Assembly (NCBI GenBank): GCA_025350425.1
Contig: JANXXW010000353.1
Coordinates: forward strand, 1-6,655
Origin: Rhodospirillales bacterium
GTDB taxonomy: Bacteria > Pseudomonadota > Alphaproteobacteria > Acetobacterales > Acetobacteraceae
Direction: 5' to 3'
DNA length: 6,655 nucleotides
In this document: piece after piece, positions 1 to 6,101 of the stretch
Position numbering within the stretch: position 1 is the stretch's first letter
Layout of the letters: every line of letters begins with the position of its first letter
Translations under genes and position numbers: made by a program
Notes under the pieces: model-generated
The model's input: the letters and a program-made list of their open reading frames with translations, nothing else
The model's database searches: none
What the model was told of the DNA's origin: nothing

Positions 1-208
1 TCCTCCAGGTGCCCATGCGGGACCGTCGGGACCAGATGATCAACAGCCAGGCCGTCCCCCTCCTCAACGGTGAGGCGGTCTCGGCGCAGAGTGCCTCCAC
101 GTCATCAAGCGTGGCGGCGCCGTACATTTCCGGCTGGCGCAGGCCGAGCATATTCATGTTCGGTCCGTTTAGGACGACGACCAGCGGTATCGGCGAGGTT
201 AAAGCCAT
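1..208 (-). pseudogene. aroQ: Type II 3-dehydroquinate dehydratase, 5' part, frame apparently disrupted, cut by window edge
   Basis: AroQ converts 3-dehydroquinate to 3-dehydroshikimate in the cytoplasmic shikimate pathway. Read on the minus strand from the ATG at 208, residues 10-30 carry the type II signature: a VVVLNGPN strand, then MNMLG, then LRQPEMYG, with the expected active-site Arg (R24) and Tyr (Y29). TLDDVEALC (33-41) is also typical. After about residue 45 similarity stops. The frame stays open to the edge but encodes Trp/Arg-rich sequence unlike the family. Adding one base at the run of five C (plus strand 56-60) restores a GLAVD segment like the family's second strand, but the following Gln-Ser/Thr-Asn-x-Glu active-site loop is still not recognisable. 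I therefore call it a decayed or mis-sequenced gene. It starts 44 bases downstream of the yihY-like gene on the same strand and has only a weak ribosome site. A TTG 21 bases upstream is an alternative start. Confidence 0.68.
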
Positions 209-252
209 ACCGATGCGGGTAGCACGCAACCCGCATGTGGCTCAATGGCGGG

Positions 253-1269
253 TCAATCGCCGGCCACATGATCCGCCACATACGCTCCGCGCCGACCGAT
301 CGGCTTGGGAGGGCCGCCAGTGGTGTCCTGCGAGGTTTGCAGTTCCAGCTCGGCGTTCAACTCGGCGCCGAGCAGGACCACGTAGGCCGAGACCCAGAAC
401 CAGACCATGACGCCGGCAACGGCGCCGAGTGGGCCATAAGTGGCGTCGTAGCTGGCGACGTGCCCGACATAATAAGAAAATAGTACCGACGCGATTAGCC
501 ACAGGCCGGTCGCGAGAAGCGAGCCGGGCGTGACCCATTTCCAACTGGCCGCCTGGCGGCATGGCCCGTAGCGATAGAGCAGCGACAGCGCGGTCGCCAC
601 AAACATCACCAGCAAGGCTAGCGAGGCGACCTGCACCAGCCCTTTCATGTAGGCCGACAGTCCGACGAAGCTGATGACCACCGGCAGGAACACCAGCAGG
701 GTCAGGCCGAGTGCCGCGCCGACGATGGCGCACAAGGTCATTGTCAGCCCTACTATCTGGAACCTGAGGATACCGCGCTTCTCGCGCTCCTCGTAGGCCA
801 GGTTGAGCGCCGAGATCAGCGACTTCATCCCGGTTGCCGCGCTCCAAAGGGTGATCGCGATGCTGATAATCACGGTGAGGCGAAGGCTACCGACGGGATG
901 CAGCACGAGCGAATGCACCTGGTCCGCGATCAGCGAAAAAGCGGACGGCGGCAGGAACCCGCGGATGACCTGCAACTGTGGCTCGACGGTCACCGGGTCG
1001 AACACCATGCCATAAAGGGAAAGCAACGTGCTGATGGCCGGGAACAGCGCCAGTGTGGCCCAGAACGCGCAACCGGCCGCGACCAAAGCGATACGGTCGG
1101 AGCTGACCTCGCGGTAGGTGCGGCGGATGACCTGGCGCCAACCGCGCATCGGGATGTCGGAGGGTCGGTCGGCACGCCGGCCGTATTCAATGTCACGGAT
1201 TTCCGGCAGCTCCGGATCGGGCTGAGCAGGGAGAGCGCGAGGCCGGCTGAAGTAGCGCGGATCAGACAT
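253..1269 (-). CDS. YihY/BrkB-family inner-membrane protein
   Basis: This 338-residue protein belongs to the YihY/virulence factor BrkB family of polytopic inner-membrane proteins. Their role is not settled, and the old annotation as ribonuclease BN is wrong. A cytoplasmic, Pro/Arg/Asp-rich N-terminus (1-45) leads into the family's start motif around GWRQVIRRTYREVSSDR (43-59). Six hydrophobic segments follow at about 61-89, 131-151, 171-200, 210-231, 249-270 and 279-302. The C-terminal hallmark is present: SYDATYGPLGA (273-283), then VMVWFW and GAELNAELE (301-309). The polar tail ends with GRRG and an acidic stretch. Length is normal for the family. The ATG at 1269 is the only start that keeps the N-terminal extension; its ribosome site is weak. 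The broken aroQ lies 44 bases downstream and could be co-transcribed. The promoter must lie in the gap shared with the divergent decarboxylase gene, but I could not find convincing boxes. Confidence 0.93.
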   Translation of the reverse strand: MSDPRYFSRPRALPAQPDPELPEIRDIEYGRRADRPSDIPMRGWRQVIRRTYREVSSDRIALVAAGCAFWATLALFPAISTLLSLYGMVFDPVTVEPQLQVIRGFLPPSAFSLIADQVHSLVLHPVGSLRLTVIISIAITLWSAATGMKSLISALNLAYEEREKRGILRFQIVGLTMTLCAIVGAALGLTLLVFLPVVISFVGLSAYMKGLVQVASLALLVMFVATALSLLYRYGPCRQAASWKWVTPGSLLATGLWLIASVLFSYYVGHVASYDATYGPLGAVAGVMVWFWVSAYVVLLGAELNAELELQTSQDTTGGPPKPIGRRGAYVADHVAGD

Positions 1270-1347
1270 TTACTGCTCGCAAACGTGAGCGGACCAGTTG
1301 GGTTTCGCGGCCCTGGCAATAGCGCAAAACCGCCCCGCAAGCATGTG

Positions 1348-1388
1348 AAAAAAAAACCCTTGCGCCATCGGGTAACGGTCCTTATTTC
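1348..1388 (+). promoter_or_regulatory. Possible ornithine decarboxylase promoter with upstream A-tract
   Basis: A run of nine A (1348-1356) lies just before a TTGCGC box (1360-1365). About 16-17 bases further is an AT-rich TTATTTC segment (1382-1388), the most AT-rich spot before the leader. An A-tract directly upstream of a -35 box is the usual place for an UP element. The -10 match is poor, so this is a guess from position and composition. It would start transcription near 1393 and give a leader of about 180 bases. Between 1270 and 1347 I see nothing that I can name. Confidence 0.25.
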
Positions 1389-1528
1389 GCAAAATACGCA
1401 GCAACGCACGTGCCTCTGGCCCTCTGGGTTACGCAACGACGTCAAGCGTTCTGGCATTCCAGGTCCCCGGGTTTTCCGGTGGGGGCTTTGGTCTGATCGC
1501 TGGTTCGTTCGACCGTTTCGTCAACCTT

Positions 1529-1557
1529 GGGCCGTTGCCTTGTTCGGCGGCCCTTTT
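1529..1557 (+). terminator. Hairpin followed by TTTT: attenuator or anti-sequester stem
   Basis: A perfect 6-bp stem, GGGCCG (1529-1534) with CGGCCC (1548-1553), encloses 13 bases and is followed directly by TTTT (1554-1557). It resembles a weak intrinsic terminator located just before the ribosome site of the decarboxylase gene. Its left arm overlaps the proposed closing helix of the leader, and its right arm overlaps the bases that can pair with the ribosome site. It could therefore act either as an attenuator or as the alternative fold that frees the ribosome site. The short T-run makes the translational role at least as likely. Confidence 0.42.
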
Positions 1558-1567
1558 CATAAGGGAG
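1551..1567 (+). promoter_or_regulatory. Ribosome binding site of the decarboxylase gene and its sequestering hairpin
   Basis: AAGGGAG (1561-1567) is a strong Shine-Dalgarno sequence 9 bases before the ATG at 1577, and it fixes that codon as the start. The nearer ATG at 1568 abuts it and would have no spacing. CCCTT (1551-1555) pairs perfectly with AAGGG (1561-1565) across a five-base TTCAT loop, hiding the site. This 5-bp hairpin and the hairpin at 1529-1553 share CCC (1551-1553), so both cannot form in the same molecule. Confidence 0.55.
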
Positions 1568-1576
1568 ATGCGCGCG

Positions 1577-2707
1577 ATGACTCCCAAGATCGCTCGTTTT
1601 CTAACGACTCAAGTGCTGGCCACGCCATGTCTGGTGCTCGATATCGATCGCGTGGAGGAGAACTTCCATACGCTGCGTGCTGCCATGCCGTTGGCTTCGA
1701 TCTACTATGCCGTGAAGGCTAATCCGGCGTGTCCGGTCCTGAAGCGGCTGGTGCGACTGAATAGCAGCTTCGATGCGGCAAGCTTTGAAGAGATCGAGAT
1801 GTGCCTCGCCGCAGGGGCACTGCCCGAGCGGGTAAGCTTTGGCAACACGATCAAGAAAGTCTCCGCCATCCAGCGCGCCCATGCGGCAGGCGTTGATATG
1901 TTCGCATTCGACTGTGCGGAGGAGCTGGAGAAGCTGGCCGAGCACGCGCCGGGTTCGCGGGTGTATTGCCGCATCCTGGTAGAGAATGCCGGGGCAGACT
2001 GGCCGCTCTCGCGCAAGTTCGGCACCTCGGTCGGTCAGGCACGAGCGCTGATGGTGCAGGCGGCGAAGCTGGGGCTGGACCCGTATGGGCTTTCGTTCCA
2101 CGTCGGCAGCCAGCAGACTACAACGGCGGCTTACGAGGCGGCGATCGGGCCCGTTGCAATGTTGTTTACCGATCTGCGCGACTCTGGCGTGAACGTACGG
2201 ATGGTCAATCTGGGTGGCGGCTTCCCGACCCGTTATCGCGACGAGGTGCCAACCATCGATCGCTTCGCCGATGCCATCATGCGCGCCATGACCGCGCATT
2301 TCGGCAACGCGCTGCCGGAAATACTGGTTGAGCCGGGCCGCTGCATCGTGGGCGACGCAGGAGTGCTTCGGACCGAAGTGGTGCTGGTAAGCCGCCGTGA
2401 GCCGGCAGACCCAGTGCGCTGGGTGTATCTGGATGTCGGTCGTTTCGGCGGTTTGGCCGAAACTGAGGGCGAAGCGATCAAGTATCGTATCCACACTCCG
2501 CACGACGGCGGACAGTCGGGTCCGGTGGTGATAGCCGGGCCGACCTGCGACGGGGCGGATATCTTATACGAGCGCAACAATTACAGGTTGCCGGAGGCAC
2601 TCGCGAGTGGCGACCAAATCGACCTGCTCGCAACCGGAGCCTACGTCACGACCTATGCCAGCCAGCGGTTCAACGGATTTGCGCCACTGGCCGAACACTA
2701 TATCTGA
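1577..2707 (+). CDS. Ornithine decarboxylase, PLP fold type III (alanine racemase-like)
   Basis: This 376-residue enzyme should decarboxylate L-ornithine to putrescine with pyridoxal phosphate, the first step of polyamine synthesis, as a cytoplasmic dimer. It belongs to the eukaryotic-type ODC/DAPDC family, not the large E. coli SpeC type. Visible landmarks are the PLP lysine in YYAVKANP (K47), HVGSQQ in the barrel domain, NLGGGFP, the phosphate-binding EPGR, and the family motif GPTCDGAD with catalytic Cys324. The aspartate after that Cys (D325) is typical of decarboxylases acting on ornithine/lysine. The C-terminal GAYVTTYAS and FNGF are also characteristic. Length matches alphaproteobacterial ODCs. 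In-frame starts upstream (TTG 1535, ATG 1568) are rejected because the Shine-Dalgarno at 1561-1567 fits only the ATG at 1577. The gene is alone on its strand, with a structured leader that suggests post-transcriptional control. Some lysine activity is possible, as in related LODCs. Confidence 0.93.
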   Translation: MTPKIARFLTTQVLATPCLVLDIDRVEENFHTLRAAMPLASIYYAVKANPACPVLKRLVRLNSSFDAASFEEIEMCLAAGALPERVSFGNTIKKVSAIQRAHAAGVDMFAFDCAEELEKLAEHAPGSRVYCRILVENAGADWPLSRKFGTSVGQARALMVQAAKLGLDPYGLSFHVGSQQTTTAAYEAAIGPVAMLFTDLRDSGVNVRMVNLGGGFPTRYRDEVPTIDRFADAIMRAMTAHFGNALPEILVEPGRCIVGDAGVLRTEVVLVSRREPADPVRWVYLDVGRFGGLAETEGEAIKYRIHTPHDGGQSGPVVIAGPTCDGADILYERNNYRLPEALASGDQIDLLATGAYVTTYASQRFNGFAPLAEHYI

Positions 2708-2712
2708 GCGGC

Positions 2713-2743
2713 TGCGCGCCGTGCCGAACCGGCCCGGCGCGCA
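2713..2743. terminator. GC-rich hairpin between convergent ODC and aqpZ genes
   Basis: TGCGCGCC (2713-2720) pairs perfectly over 8 bp with GGCGCGCA (2736-2743). Inside, after a small internal loop, GCC (2723-2725) pairs with GGC (2731-2733) around GAACC. It sits 5 bases after the decarboxylase stop and 5 bases from the aqpZ stop, so it could end transcription from both sides. There is no clear T-run on either strand, so its efficiency is uncertain. Confidence 0.5.
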
Positions 2744-2748
2744 CACTG

Positions 2749-3489
2749 TCAGATAGGGCGACGCTCCTCCACGATGAGGGTGTCGACTACTGTGTCGTTC
2801 TCGTAGAGCAAGCGGGCGAGCAAGCCAGCAATCAGGGCGCCAGCGATAGGAGCTACCCAAAACAGCCATAGCTGGCCGACATATTCGCCGCCTGCAAACA
2901 GGGCTGGGGCTGTGCTGCGGGCGGGGTTGACCGAGGTGTTGGTGATGGGGATCGAGATCAAGTGGATCAAGGTCAGCGTGAGACCGATAGGGATGCCCGC
3001 AAAGCCAGTAGCCGCACCTTTTGATGTAGTGCCTATGATTATGACCAGAAAGAAGAACGTCAGCAGCAACTCGGCGATGAAGCACGCGGCCATCGAATAG
3101 TGTCCGGGGCTGAGTGCGCCGTAGCCGTTGGAGGCAAAGCCGCCTGGGATCCAGTCCGGCTTGCCCGACGCGATAATCCACAGCGCGCCGGAGGCAGCGA
3201 TGCCGCCGATCACCTGCGCCAGGATATAGGGCACGACTTGCTTGGTGGGGCAGCGGCCAGCGGACCACAAGCCTAGCGTAACGGCAGGGTTAAAATGGCC
3301 GCCGGAAATATGTCCTACGGCGTAGGCCATTGAAAGCACGGTTAATCCGAAAGCGAACGAGACACCGACGAAGCCGATGCCTAATTGCGGAAAAGCGGCA
3401 GCGAACACGGCGGCGCCGCAACCGCCAAACACCAACCAAAACGTACCGATAAATTCCGCTGCAAGGCGACGTTGCATTCCATTTCTCAT
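2749..3489 (-). CDS. aqpZ: Aquaporin Z, water channel
   Basis: This 246-residue major intrinsic protein should be a homotetrameric inner-membrane water channel. It follows E. coli AqpZ closely through most of its length. The two pore loops carry HFNPAVT (NPA at 67-69) and SVNPARS (NPA at 188-190). The aromatic/arginine selectivity filter is of the water-specific type: F47, H176, T185 and R191 stand at the positions of AqpZ F43, H174, T183 and R189. The N-terminal helix reads LAAEFIGTFWLVFGGCG, as in the family. The C-terminal tail (about 15 residues, acidic then ERRPI) is longer than in E. coli. The ATG at 3489 has an AGGA six bases upstream, preferred over the ATG at codon 5. It lies 64 bases downstream of the ModE-like gene on the same strand, so read-through is possible. 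A short 5-bp hairpin (3531-3546) lies in that gap, and I see no clear separate promoter. Confidence 0.96.
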   Translation of the reverse strand: MRNGMQRRLAAEFIGTFWLVFGGCGAAVFAAAFPQLGIGFVGVSFAFGLTVLSMAYAVGHISGGHFNPAVTLGLWSAGRCPTKQVVPYILAQVIGGIAASGALWIIASGKPDWIPGGFASNGYGALSPGHYSMAACFIAELLLTFFFLVIIIGTTSKGAATGFAGIPIGLTLTLIHLISIPITNTSVNPARSTAPALFAGGEYVGQLWLFWVAPIAGALIAGLLARLLYENDTVVDTLIVEERRPI

Positions 3490-3553
3490 GTTCTGTCCTG
3501 TTGAGAATCACCTGCATGCTAAGGACTGGCGTGCGAGAGCGCGCACTCATAAG

Positions 3554-3934
3554 TCAGGTACCGTCATGTATTTCAGCAATGGCCGCCAAATGTCTCGCAG
3601 ATGCAGCATTTGTCGCAGCCTCAATGGCACGGTAGGCACTGACGAGGCGGCTTCCAGCCTCGGTCAGGCGGGCACCGCCGCCGCCGCTGCCGCCTGCTGC
3701 AGTGGAAACCACGGGTGATCCAAAATGGCGATTGAGGTCCTCGACCAGTTCCCAGGCGCGGCGATATGACATCTTCATTGCGCGGCCGCCTCCGGAGATA
3801 GAGCCGGACGCGGCGATCGCCTGCAGCAATGCGATCTTGCCGGGGCCGATGCGGGCGCCGCCCGCGAGGTCGATGCGGATGACGAGGCGCGGCCCGGTGC
3901 CGGGTGTTTGCGAGCGGGAGGGGATGGCGGGCAT
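3554..3934 (-). CDS. Stand-alone ModE-type winged-helix regulator without molybdate-binding domain
   Basis: This 126-residue protein matches the N-terminal DNA-binding domain of the molybdate repressor ModE. R28-I40 (RIGPGKIALLQAI) corresponds to the first helix. GSISGGGRAMKMSYRRAWELVEDLN (44-68) is the helix-turn-helix, with the family's SYRRAW. A glycine-rich wing follows at GGSGGGGARLTEAG (81-94), then a C-terminal helix probably used for dimer contact. The Mop/TOBE domains that bind molybdate in full ModE (about 260 residues) are absent, so it cannot sense molybdate in the usual way. It is divergent from a molybdopterin enzyme gene with only 65 bases between start codons, so control of that gene and of itself is the best inference. 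A GAGG eight bases before the ATG at 3934 supports this start. The N-terminal 15 residues are not conserved family sequence. The aquaporin gene lies downstream on the same strand. Confidence 0.88.
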   Translation of the reverse strand: MPAIPSRSQTPGTGPRLVIRIDLAGGARIGPGKIALLQAIAASGSISGGGRAMKMSYRRAWELVEDLNRHFGSPVVSTAAGGSGGGGARLTEAGSRLVSAYRAIEAATNAASARHLAAIAEIHDGT

Positions 3935-3999
3935 ACCGGCAACCTCGCATTGTCACACGGCGATTGCCAAATGTGGGCCGAGCATCGCAAGGTTTCGCT
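3935..3999. promoter_or_regulatory. Divergent control region with an imperfect dyad
   Basis: Sixty-five bases separate the start codons of the ModE-like regulator (minus) and the oxidoreductase (plus). Ribosome sites occupy both ends: GAGG at 3943-3946 on the minus strand and AAGG at 3989-3992 on the plus strand. That leaves about 42 bases for two promoters, which must overlap. An imperfect dyad lies in the middle: CACA (3954-3957), GGC-GATT-GCC (3959-3968), TGTG (3972-3975). It is a possible operator for the ModE-like protein, but it does not resemble the known E. coli ModE site. No good -35/-10 pair is visible. Confidence 0.35.
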
Positions 4000-6099
4000 A
4001 TGACCGATAGCCAGACCCGCCATTCCGTATGCCCGCACGATTGCCCATCGACCTGTGCGCTCGATATCGAGGTGATCGATGGTGAGCGCATCGGGGCGGT
4101 GCGGGGTGGCGACAATAGCTACACCGCCGGCGTGATCTGCTCCAAGGTCGCGCGCTACGCCGAGCGTATCCACCATCCCGGACGACTGACCGTGCCGTTG
4201 CTGCGCACTGGGCCGAAGGGATCGGGGCAGTTTCGCGAGATCGGATGGGATCAGGCGCTGGACCGCATCGCGAAGGAGTTTGCGGACACCACGGCCAGTC
4301 ACGGGGCACAGGCGGTGTGGCCGTATTATTTCGCCGGCACCATGGGGCTGGTGCAGCGCGACGGCATCCACCGGCTGCGGCACGCGATGGGATACTCGCG
4401 CCAACTGAACACGATCTGCTCGCTGGTGTGCGAGGCGGGGTGGCAGGCTGGCGTCGGGCATACCACCGGCAGCGATCCGCGTGAGATGGCGCAATCTGAC
4501 TTGATCGTGATGTGGGGCGGAAACCCCGTGAATACGCAAGTCAACGTGATGACGCATGTGGCGCGGGCACGAAAGCGGCGTGGGGCGAAGCTGGTGGTGG
4601 TCGATCCATACCGCACCGGCACGGCGGCGGTGGCCGACATGCATCTGGCGTTACGGCCGGGGACGGACGGGGCGCTTGCCTGTGCCGTCATGCACGTGGC
4701 CTTCCGGGACGGCTTCGTGGATCGCGACTACGTGGCGCAATTTGGCAATGTCGGCCTCGACGCGTTGGAAGCGCATTTCGCGCCGCGTGGGCCAGATTGG
4801 GCGGCTGGGATCACCGGGCTTGAAGTGGCTGAGATCGAGGCGTTCGCGCGACTGTACGGTTCCACAGCTCGGAGCTACATCCGCCTCGGATACGGGTTCT
4901 CGCGTGTGCGGAACGGGGCGGCGAACCTCCACGCGGTAACTTGCCTGCCGGCCGTGACAGGCGCCTGGAAGCACGAGGGCGGCGGGGCGTTCTGGAACAA
5001 CCGGGGCATCTATCGCTGGGACAAGACGCTGATCGAAGGAAGCGACCTGCGCGATCCAGCGACGCGGGTAATGGACATGAGTCGGATCGGCGCGGTCCTG
5101 ACGGGCGACCGGACAGAACTGGGCGACGGGCCGCAGGTTCATGCGCTGCTGATCCAGAACACCAATCCGATCGTGGTGGCCCCCGACAGTAACAAGGTAC
5201 GGCGTGGCTTCTCGCGCCCCGATCTGTTCGTGGCGGTGCATGAACAATTCATGACGGAGACCGCGCGGTACGCCGATATCGTGCTGCCCGCGACGATGTT
5301 CATGGAACACGACGATGTGTATCAGGCCGGTGGGCACAGCCATATCCAGATCGGGCCAAAGCTGATCGAGCCGCCGGGCGAGTGCCGGTCCAACCACGAG
5401 GTGATCTGCGCGCTCGCGCATCGCCTGGGCGCGAGGCACCAGGGGTTCGAGATGTCGGCAATGGAGTTGATCGACGCCACACTCCGGCGGTCGGGATGGC
5501 CGGGTGCCGACGAGGTGATCGAGCGGCGCTGGGTGGATGCCCAGCCCTCGTTCCGCGCCAGCCACTTCCTCGATGGCTTCGGTCATGCCGGCGGGAAGTT
5601 CCATTTTGCGCCGGACTGGGCGGCCATTGGCAAGCATCATGCGGGAATGCCGGTGCTACCCGATCATCACGCGGTGATCGACGCCACGACCAAGGAGCGG
5701 CCGTTCCGGCTGGTGGCTGCGCCGGCGCGGCAGTTCCTGAATACCAGCTTCACCGAGACACCAACGGCGAGGAAGCGGGAAGGGCGGCCCACGGCGCGGC
5801 TGCATCCCGCCGATGCGTCAGATATGGGAGTGACGGATGGGAGCCTCGTGCGTCTCGGCAACGATCTCGGCGAGGTCGTGGTGCATGTGCAGGTGGCCGA
5901 AGGTCAGCTGCCGGGCGTGGTCGTGGTGGAAAGCGTATGGCCGAACGCCGATTTCAACGGCGGGATAGGCATAAACGCCCTGGTGAGCGACGAACCGGCG
6001 CTTCCCGCTGGCGGTGCCGTGTTCCACGATACGGCGGTTTGGGTGCGGGCGGAGATGGCCGAAATGTCGGGAGATGGTCTCCGGGTGGCGGCAGAGTAG
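4000..6099 (+). CDS. Molybdopterin oxidoreductase, DMSO-reductase superfamily (formate dehydrogenase/BisC-like)
   Basis: This 699-residue enzyme belongs to the superfamily of bis-molybdopterin guanine dinucleotide oxidoreductases. The N-terminal [4Fe-4S] domain has C-x3-C-x3-C-x27-C (C11, C15, C19, C47). The catalytic core follows (about 65-560), with WGGNP (172-176), a VVVDPYRT segment, NTNP (387-390) and ADIVLPAT (425-432), all superfamily hallmarks. The C-terminal dinucleotide-binding domain spans about 567-690. C144, in TICSLVC, aligns with the selenocysteine of E. coli FdhF and is the likely Mo ligand; its codon is TGC. There is no Tat signal, so it is cytoplasmic. The substrate cannot be read from the sequence; formate or an S/N-oxide are options. 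No small electron-transfer subunit is next to it. The ATG at 4000 has AAGG seven bases upstream. The frame is open back to 3904, but those 32 extra residues are unlike the family and overlap the regulator gene. It converges on broken selA with a 2-base gap. Confidence 0.92.
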   Translation: MTDSQTRHSVCPHDCPSTCALDIEVIDGERIGAVRGGDNSYTAGVICSKVARYAERIHHPGRLTVPLLRTGPKGSGQFREIGWDQALDRIAKEFADTTASHGAQAVWPYYFAGTMGLVQRDGIHRLRHAMGYSRQLNTICSLVCEAGWQAGVGHTTGSDPREMAQSDLIVMWGGNPVNTQVNVMTHVARARKRRGAKLVVVDPYRTGTAAVADMHLALRPGTDGALACAVMHVAFRDGFVDRDYVAQFGNVGLDALEAHFAPRGPDWAAGITGLEVAEIEAFARLYGSTARSYIRLGYGFSRVRNGAANLHAVTCLPAVTGAWKHEGGGAFWNNRGIYRWDKTLIEGSDLRDPATRVMDMSRIGAVLTGDRTELGDGPQVHALLIQNTNPIVVAPDSNKVRRGFSRPDLFVAVHEQFMTETARYADIVLPATMFMEHDDVYQAGGHSHIQIGPKLIEPPGECRSNHEVICALAHRLGARHQGFEMSAMELIDATLRRSGWPGADEVIERRWVDAQPSFRASHFLDGFGHAGGKFHFAPDWAAIGKHHAGMPVLPDHHAVIDATTKERPFRLVAAPARQFLNTSFTETPTARKREGRPTARLHPADASDMGVTDGSLVRLGNDLGEVVVHVQVAEGQLPGVVVVESVWPNADFNGGIGINALVSDEPALPAGGAVFHDTAVWVRAEMAEMSGDGLRVAAE

Positions 6100-6101
6100 T
6101 T

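Larger units (their letters stand above)
1418..1567 (+). promoter_or_regulatory. Structured 5' leader of the ornithine decarboxylase mRNA, riboswitch-like
   Basis: The 150 bases before the decarboxylase gene can fold into a multi-branched element. A closing helix pairs GGCCC (1418-1422) and GGTT (1427-1430) with GGGCC (1529-1533) and AACC (1523-1526), leaving a small internal loop. Inside it are four possible hairpins: ACGC/GCGT (1431-1434 with 1446-1449); CTGG-CATT-CCAG (1451-1462); CCCCGG/CCGG-T-GG with a GTTTT loop (1465-1482); and GGTC/GACC (1490-1493 with 1511-1514). The 3' arm of the closing helix is also the 5' arm of a downstream hairpin, and that hairpin competes with pairing of the ribosome site (described separately). 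Such an arrangement is typical of regulated leaders. A computationally defined 'speF' RNA motif is known upstream of alphaproteobacterial ornithine decarboxylase genes (Rfam RF00518, from memory). This leader is in the right place, but I cannot confirm a match. The ligand, if any, is unknown; ornithine or a polyamine would make sense. Confidence 0.5.

Noticed and set aside
1348..1373. Minus-strand terminator made of ACCC/GGGT and nine T
   Set aside because: The stem is only 4 bp with a 10-base loop, and no minus-strand gene ends there. The tract is better explained as an A-rich promoter element for the plus strand.
1410..1496. Possible short leader peptide starting at GTG 1410
   Set aside because: There is no Shine-Dalgarno before it and no resemblance to the known SpeFL ornithine-sensing peptide. 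It overlaps the proposed structured leader.
898..1722. A 274-codon plus-strand open frame running from inside the yihY-like gene through the intergenic region into the decarboxylase gene
   Set aside because: It is antisense to a clear membrane protein gene, overlaps the decarboxylase start out of frame, has low-GC third positions across the gap and matches no family. Its Arg/Trp/Phe-rich part in the leader (about 1465-1530) looked like a possible arrest peptide, but there is no plausible local start codon with a ribosome site.
3531..3546. GTGCG/CGCAC hairpin between the ModE-like gene and aqpZ as a terminator
   Set aside because: A five-base-pair stem with no T-run is too weak to call.
3904..3999. 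Longer N-terminus for the oxidoreductase from an upstream ATG at 3904
   Set aside because: The 32 extra residues are unlike the family, do not form a Tat or other signal, and overlap the start of the divergent regulator. The ATG at 4000 has its own ribosome site.
4411..4440. Selenocysteine codon or SECIS element in the oxidoreductase
   Set aside because: The codon at the relevant position is TGC, and the frame has no internal TGA from 4000 to 6099.
4651..5640. A 329-codon minus-strand open frame inside the oxidoreductase gene
   Set aside because: It is a shadow frame produced by high GC content. It has no recognisable family, and the opposite strand carries clear superfamily motifs throughout.
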